Source: Legionella steigerwaltii
GTDB lineage: Bacteria > Pseudomonadota > Gammaproteobacteria > Legionellales > Legionellaceae
Reading direction: 5' to 3'
DNA: 64,000 nt
NCBI RefSeq assembly: GCF_001468065.1
Contig: NZ_LNYZ01000038.1
Span: 106,368 to 170,367, forward strand
How positions within the stretch are numbered: the first letter of the stretch is position 1; each line of letters opens with the position of its first letter. A program made the translations under genes and the position numbers. Shown here piece by piece: positions 60,652 through 64,000 of the stretch. The notes below the pieces were generated by a model that saw only the letters and a program-made list of their open reading frames with translations, did not search any database and had not been told where the DNA came from.

Positions 60652-61392
60652 TTACATGTATTGCCCACCATTAATATCTAGATTAGCGCCAGTAATAAAG
60701 CCTCTTTCGGGAGCTGCAAGGAATGTGACTGCATCAGCTACCTCTTCAGGTTTACCTAATCGACCAACGGGTATGTAAGTAACAATTGCATTGAGAATCT
60801 CTTCTTTGATAGAAGCTAACATGGGCGTTTCAATATATCCTGGAGAAATGGTATTGACTGTAATTCCTTTATTAGCTACTTCCAACGCTAAACTTTTGGT
60901 AAAACCAAAAAGAGCTGCTTTGGTTGCAGCATAATTGCATTGCCCAAATTGGCCTTTGCGACCATTAATCGATGAAATACTAATAATTCGACCATAGCCT
61001 TGAGCAAGCATAGCGGGTAACACATTACGCGTCATATTAAATACACTGGTCAAATTGGCATCAATAACCTGTTGCCATTGTTGGGAGGTCATTTTCTTTA
61101 AAGTCGTATCGCATGTGATCCCCGCATTATTGACCAAAACATCGATACGTCCATAGCGCTCCATCAATAAATCAGTGAGTTTTTCACAATCAGCAAATTG
61201 AGTCGTATCACCATAGAGAATATCCACATCATAGCCGGCCTCTCTCTGACTTTCTTGCCATCGTTTTGCTTCGTCATGTTTGCCATTTTTAAAATAACAT
61301 GCAATGACTTGGTAATCAGCTGCAAGACGTTGGCATATTGCAGAACCTATCCCACCGGTACCTCCTGTTACCACTGCTGTCATTCGTTCCAT
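60652..61392 (-). CDS. phbB: Acetoacetyl-CoA reductase (PhbB-type SDR)
   Basis: 246 residues from ATG 61392, which has GGAG upstream; an ATG at 61407 is less well placed. Short-chain dehydrogenase features: TGGTGGIGSAIC cofactor loop, NNAG, catalytic Ser in ISSING, Tyr and Lys in YAATK, and the C-terminal FITGANLDINGGQYM typical of PhbB/FabG. It reduces acetoacetyl-CoA with NADPH to the hydroxybutyryl unit for polyhydroxybutyrate storage. No thiolase or synthase gene is nearby, so it would supplement a chromosomal pathway. Confidence 0.82.
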   Translation of the reverse strand: MERMTAVVTGGTGGIGSAICQRLAADYQVIACYFKNGKHDEAKRWQESQREAGYDVDILYGDTTQFADCEKLTDLLMERYGRIDVLVNNAGITCDTTLKKMTSQQWQQVIDANLTSVFNMTRNVLPAMLAQGYGRIISISSINGRKGQFGQCNYAATKAALFGFTKSLALEVANKGITVNTISPGYIETPMLASIKEEILNAIVTYIPVGRLGKPEEVADAVTFLAAPERGFITGANLDINGGQYM

Positions 61393-61445
61393 AAACGACT
61401 CCTTCATTTAAATATTTCTTCAATAGATAAAAAAATAATAAATTA

Positions 61446-61652
61446 TCATGCAATCTCAACTTCTTCTGCCTGCAAGCCTTTTTGGCCTTTACCCACTTTA
61501 AATAGAACACTAGAATTTTCATGAAGATTTTTAAAACCGCTACCCTGAATGGCACTGAAGTGCACAAAATAATCCTTGCCACTACTCTCAATAAAGCCAA
61601 ATCCTTTATCTTTATTAAACCATTTTACCTTTCCACGTATTTTATCTGTCAT
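61446..61652 (-). CDS. Cold-shock protein, CspA family
   Basis: 68 residues with both RNA-binding motifs: KGFGFI (RNP1) and DYFVHF (RNP2), opening [16 protein letters not shown]. It binds single-stranded RNA or DNA. It is on the same strand as phbB, 54 bp upstream of its start. Confidence 0.9.
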   Translation of the reverse strand: MTDKIRGKVKWFNKDKGFGFIESSGKDYFVHFSAIQGSGFKNLHENSSVLFKVGKGQKGLQAEEVEIA

Positions 61653-61756
61653 AGCGATCGTCCTAATGATAATAAAATAGAGCTTACACCAAATGAAGAA
61701 AAATTACTCTAAATGGACTGCTGAATTTTATAGAAACGCTCCGTTGTTTTCTATTA

Positions 61757-61779
61757 TGGGGTATTTTAAGAATACCCCA
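61757..61779. terminator. Hairpin between csp and GNAT genes
   Basis: TGGGGTATT and AATACCCCA form a 9-bp perfect stem around TTAAG, in the divergent gap between the csp and acetyltransferase genes. It has no T tract. A regulatory dyad is equally likely. Confidence 0.35.
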
Positions 61780-61916
61780 GAAACTGCCTCCTATCTGAAT
61801 ATAAATTATCAACAGCATCTCGAATATTTTGAATGCAAGGACAAATCCTGCGCTGATTGACTCCAATAAGACAAAGTTATAAAAATACTTCAACGGTTTA
61901 TCTAGCTGAGTGAACT

Positions 61917-62402
61917 ATGACAACTACTATAAGAACAATGCTGTCTTCTGATTGGAACGAGGTTAAAAATATCTATTTAGAAGGTATAGCCACTCAAAAT
62001 GCAACTTTTCAAACAGCTGCTCCAAAGTGGCATGAATGGGATAAAACCCATTTAACCATATGTAGATTTGTAGCAACATCCACACAAATGATGGGTAGGG
62101 CAATGTTAAGCCCTATATCAAATCGTTGTGTATATTCTGGGGTAGCTGAAGTTAGTGTCTATGTATCTAAATATAATCAAAATCAGGGGATTGGCAGTTT
62201 ACTTCTTTCGAAAGTTATTTCCGAATCAGAGAAAAATAAAATATGGACATTGGAGGCTGGGATCTTTCCTGAAAATTCAGCAAGTCTCATACTTCATAAA
62301 AAACTTGGTTTTCGTGAAATTGGTTTTAGAGAAAAGTTAGGTCAGTTAAATGGTGTTTGGAGAGACGTTATATTATTAGAACGTAGAAGCAAATTATTTT
62401 AA
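61917..62402 (+). CDS. GNAT acetyltransferase, possible ArsN
   Basis: 161 residues of the phosphinothricin-acetyltransferase-like GNAT group: SGVAEVSVYVSKYNQNQGIGSLLL acetyl-CoA loop, WTLEAGIFPENSASLILHKKLGFREIG, and a C-terminal GVWRDVILLERR. In arsenic loci this type includes ArsN1, which acetylates arsinothricin. It lies 79 bp before arsR in the same direction, which makes that role plausible. The substrate cannot be read from sequence alone. Confidence 0.78.
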   Translation: MTTTIRTMLSSDWNEVKNIYLEGIATQNATFQTAAPKWHEWDKTHLTICRFVATSTQMMGRAMLSPISNRCVYSGVAEVSVYVSKYNQNQGIGSLLLSKVISESEKNKIWTLEAGIFPENSASLILHKKLGFREIGFREKLGQLNGVWRDVILLERRSKLF

Positions 62403-62481
62403 TGTACTCTATGTAGATCATTTTTGGATTGCCGCACCTAATACATTTGACTAAATTTAATTATTCGACTATTCTGGAATT

Positions 62482-62847
62482 ATGGACACAAAAGAATCTA
62501 TAAAAATATTTGATACTCTTTCGCAAGAAACCCGTTTGCAAGTTTTTCGATTACTTGTTCAGGCGGGACCTGAAGGGTTATCAGCAAGTGCAATTGGCGA
62601 TGAATTAGGTATCTTACACAATACCTTGTCATTTCATCTAAGCCACTTGTCTCATGCTGGAATTGTAACCTCTTGCCGTAAAGGACGTTATGTTTTTTAT
62701 TCAGCAAATTTTGAATTAATGCGGGATTTTATCGCCTTTCTTGTTCAGGATTGTTGCAGCAAACAACAAGTCAGAATTCAACAACCCGATACAAAAAATT
62801 GTCTCGTTATTGAGTTAAATAGTTGTTGTCCTTCTACTAAGGAGTAA
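62482..62847 (+). CDS. arsR: ArsR-family arsenic-responsive repressor
   Basis: 121 residues. Winged helix-turn-helix with IFDTLSQETRLQVFRLLV and SASAIGDELGILHNTLSFHLSHLSHAGIV. Cysteines that could bind As(III) lie at TSCRKG and the C-terminal DCCSK and NSCCPS. First gene of the tight ars operon; 3 bp separate it from arsI. Confidence 0.9.
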   Translation: MDTKESIKIFDTLSQETRLQVFRLLVQAGPEGLSASAIGDELGILHNTLSFHLSHLSHAGIVTSCRKGRYVFYSANFELMRDFIAFLVQDCCSKQQVRIQQPDTKNCLVIELNSCCPSTKE

Positions 62848-62850
62848 ATC

Positions 62851-63321
62851 ATGAAGCGTTTTCATATTCATATTGGTGTGAGCAACCTTGATGAGAGCAT
62901 CCGTTTCTATAATGCTTTGTTTGGAGCTGAGCCTGTCAAAGTGAAATCTGATTATGCCAAATGGATGCTGGAAGATCCGCGCATCAATTTTGCAATTTCA
63001 ACGCGTGCTGACAAACATGGGGTAGAGCACTTAGGTATTCAAGTAGATAATGCCGTTGAGTTAGCGGAATTAAGAAAACAATTTTCAGAAGCCAATATTT
63101 CTATGCATAGTGAGGGTGAAACAACCTGTTGTTATGCCAAATCAGAGAAGTCATGGGTCAATGACCCAAATGGAATCGTCTGGGAAGCCTATCATACCAT
63201 GCAAGATGTACAATTTTTTTCGGGTGGAGATTCAACTGAAAGCTCTTGTTGTATACCAGAAAAAAACACAACAACTTCTTGCTGTGATACCAAGTCAAAA
63301 GCAACTGGATGCTGTGGCTGA
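62851..63321 (+). CDS. arsI: ArsI-type glyoxalase-fold C-As lyase
   Basis: 156 residues. A vicinal-oxygen-chelate fold with likely metal ligands H7, H60 and E112 and the vicinal thiols C93-C94 (ETTCCYAKSEKSWV), the ArsI/CadI pattern. The C-terminal tail has three further CC pairs (SSCC, TSCC, GCCG), which may hold trivalent arsenicals. ArsI cleaves methyl- or aryl-As(III). It overlaps arsC by 1 bp (TGATG). Confidence 0.85.
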   Translation: MKRFHIHIGVSNLDESIRFYNALFGAEPVKVKSDYAKWMLEDPRINFAISTRADKHGVEHLGIQVDNAVELAELRKQFSEANISMHSEGETTCCYAKSEKSWVNDPNGIVWEAYHTMQDVQFFSGGDSTESSCCIPEKNTTTSCCDTKSKATGCCG

Positions 63322-63746
63322 TGAATACTAAGCCAATTAGATTATTATTTCTTTGTACAGGTAATTCTTGTCGGTCTATTATGGCCGAAGCTATAACCAA
63401 TCATTACTCCAATGGCCGCCATCTAGCCTTTAGCGCGGGTAGTTTCCCGACTGGAAACATACATCCCAAAGCAATTGAAACGCTTACCAATCATGGCATA
63501 AAGCCAAATGCGCCTCGTAGTAAATCCTGGAATGAGTTTAAATCAGAGTCTATTGATTTAGTGATTACCGTCTGTGATCAGGCCGCTCGCGAAAGTTGTC
63601 CCATTTTCCCTGGTCACCCGAAAAAACTCCATTGGAGTATTCCTGATCCTGCTAAAGCAGAAGGCTCTGAAATGGAAATTAATGCCGCATTTGAGGAGGT
63701 ATTTAATCAACTGAAACAACGGATAGAAAAGGAGTTGCTATCATGA
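63321..63746 (+). CDS. arsC: Arsenate reductase, thioredoxin-coupled type
   Basis: 141 residues of the low-molecular-weight phosphatase fold. P-loop C12-TGNSC-R18 and redox cysteines in [15 protein letters not shown]. It reduces arsenate to arsenite. Overlaps the permease gene by 4 bp (ATGA). Confidence 0.9.
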   Translation: MNTKPIRLLFLCTGNSCRSIMAEAITNHYSNGRHLAFSAGSFPTGNIHPKAIETLTNHGIKPNAPRSKSWNEFKSESIDLVITVCDQAARESCPIFPGHPKKLHWSIPDPAKAEGSEMEINAAFEEVFNQLKQRIEKELLS

Positions 63747-64000
63747 ACACTTGTAGCACCCATCGCCTTTCTTTTTTAGATAGGTATTTAACCTTCTGGA
63801 TTTTCCTGACCATGGCCGCAGGTGTTGGTATCGGTTCACTCTTTACGGAAACACCACAATTTATCAACTCATTATCTATTGGCTCCACCAATATTCCTAT
63901 CGCATTTGGATTGATTTTAATGATGTACCCTCCTCTGGCCCGAGTGAAATATGAAGAATTACCGCTGGTATTTAGAGATTGGCGCATTTTATTATTGTCC
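63743..64000 (+). CDS. Arsenite efflux permease, ACR3 type (partial)
   Basis: The first 86 codons of a membrane transporter are visible, cut by the window end. [25 protein letters not shown] and [22 protein letters not shown] are typical of the ACR3 N-terminus. It exports the arsenite made by ArsC. Confidence 0.88.
   Translation, partial: MNTCSTHRLSFLDRYLTFWIFLTMAAGVGIGSLFTETPQFINSLSIGSTNIPIAFGLILMMYPPLARVKYEELPLVFRDWRILLLS

Noticed and set aside
61684..61893. 69-codon minus-strand frame between csp and the acetyltransferase gene
   Set aside because: It spans a hairpin, has no ribosome-binding site and no protein-like pattern.
1..64000. tRNA or rRNA genes
   Set aside because: I found no cloverleaf-like or rRNA sequence on either strand; a tRNAscan run would settle it.

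Overview
The window is mobile DNA from a Legionella-type gammaproteobacterium: a conjugative plasmid, or an integrated or ICE-like relative of one. The evidence is an AT-rich composition, a complete plasmid rep/par block, a full F-type transfer operon, and an lvrR-lvrA-lvrB style regulatory block ahead of the pilin gene, an arrangement known from Legionella conjugative elements. The genus call rests on family recognition, not on a database search.

Layout. 176-1228: a short tyrosine recombinase and a WGR-like protein. 1225-5838: one minus-strand rep/par operon (parA, a KorB-like parB, a small RHH-like protein, a Rep_3 initiator, a second Spo0J-type parB). 5839-7512: a long AT-rich non-coding stretch with six iteron-like repeats of roughly 22-bp period, the best oriV candidate. 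7513-13453: a signalling block. It holds an LqsR-like response regulator facing a tightly overlapping minus-strand operon: LvrR-like repressor, proline-iminopeptidase-type hydrolase, periplasmic ligand-binding protein, histidine kinase with two receivers, and a 75-aa DHp-like protein. 13690-15452: lvrA, lvrB, a small gene and the remains of a CsrA/CsrT gene. 15454-34903: the F-type type IV secretion operon from the pilin to the coupling protein. 34922-40792: a relaxase-helicase with a C-terminal primase/TOPRIM part. 40789-41780: relaxosome genes, their operators and an F-like nic region.

41921-51445 is the leading region. It has an ArdB/KlcA antirestriction protein and an unrelated gene sharing one promoter-operator cassette, an Abi/HEPN protein, an SPFH protein, several small genes and an uncharacterised set at 48130-51212. 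51508-54247 is a scrap zone: an integrase stub, a complete IS with 17-bp inverted repeats and a 5-bp target duplication, a broken prlF-yhaV pair and an intact higBA pair. 54383-58445 carries a SIR2-HerA antiphage pair, a tyrosine recombinase and its likely core site. 58556-64000 holds an ORF6N protein, DUF1232, an acetoacetyl-CoA reductase, a cold-shock protein and an arsenic operon (GNAT, arsR, arsI, arsC, arsenite permease cut by the window end).

How it fits together. Rep/par, oriV, oriT, relaxase, coupling protein and T4SS make a self-transmissible backbone. The most interesting feature is that the repressor facing the transfer-side genes is the first gene of the sensory operon. This suggests that transfer is governed by an extracellular ligand through a phosphorelay. 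That is inference; gene order, overlaps and motifs are visible in the sequence.
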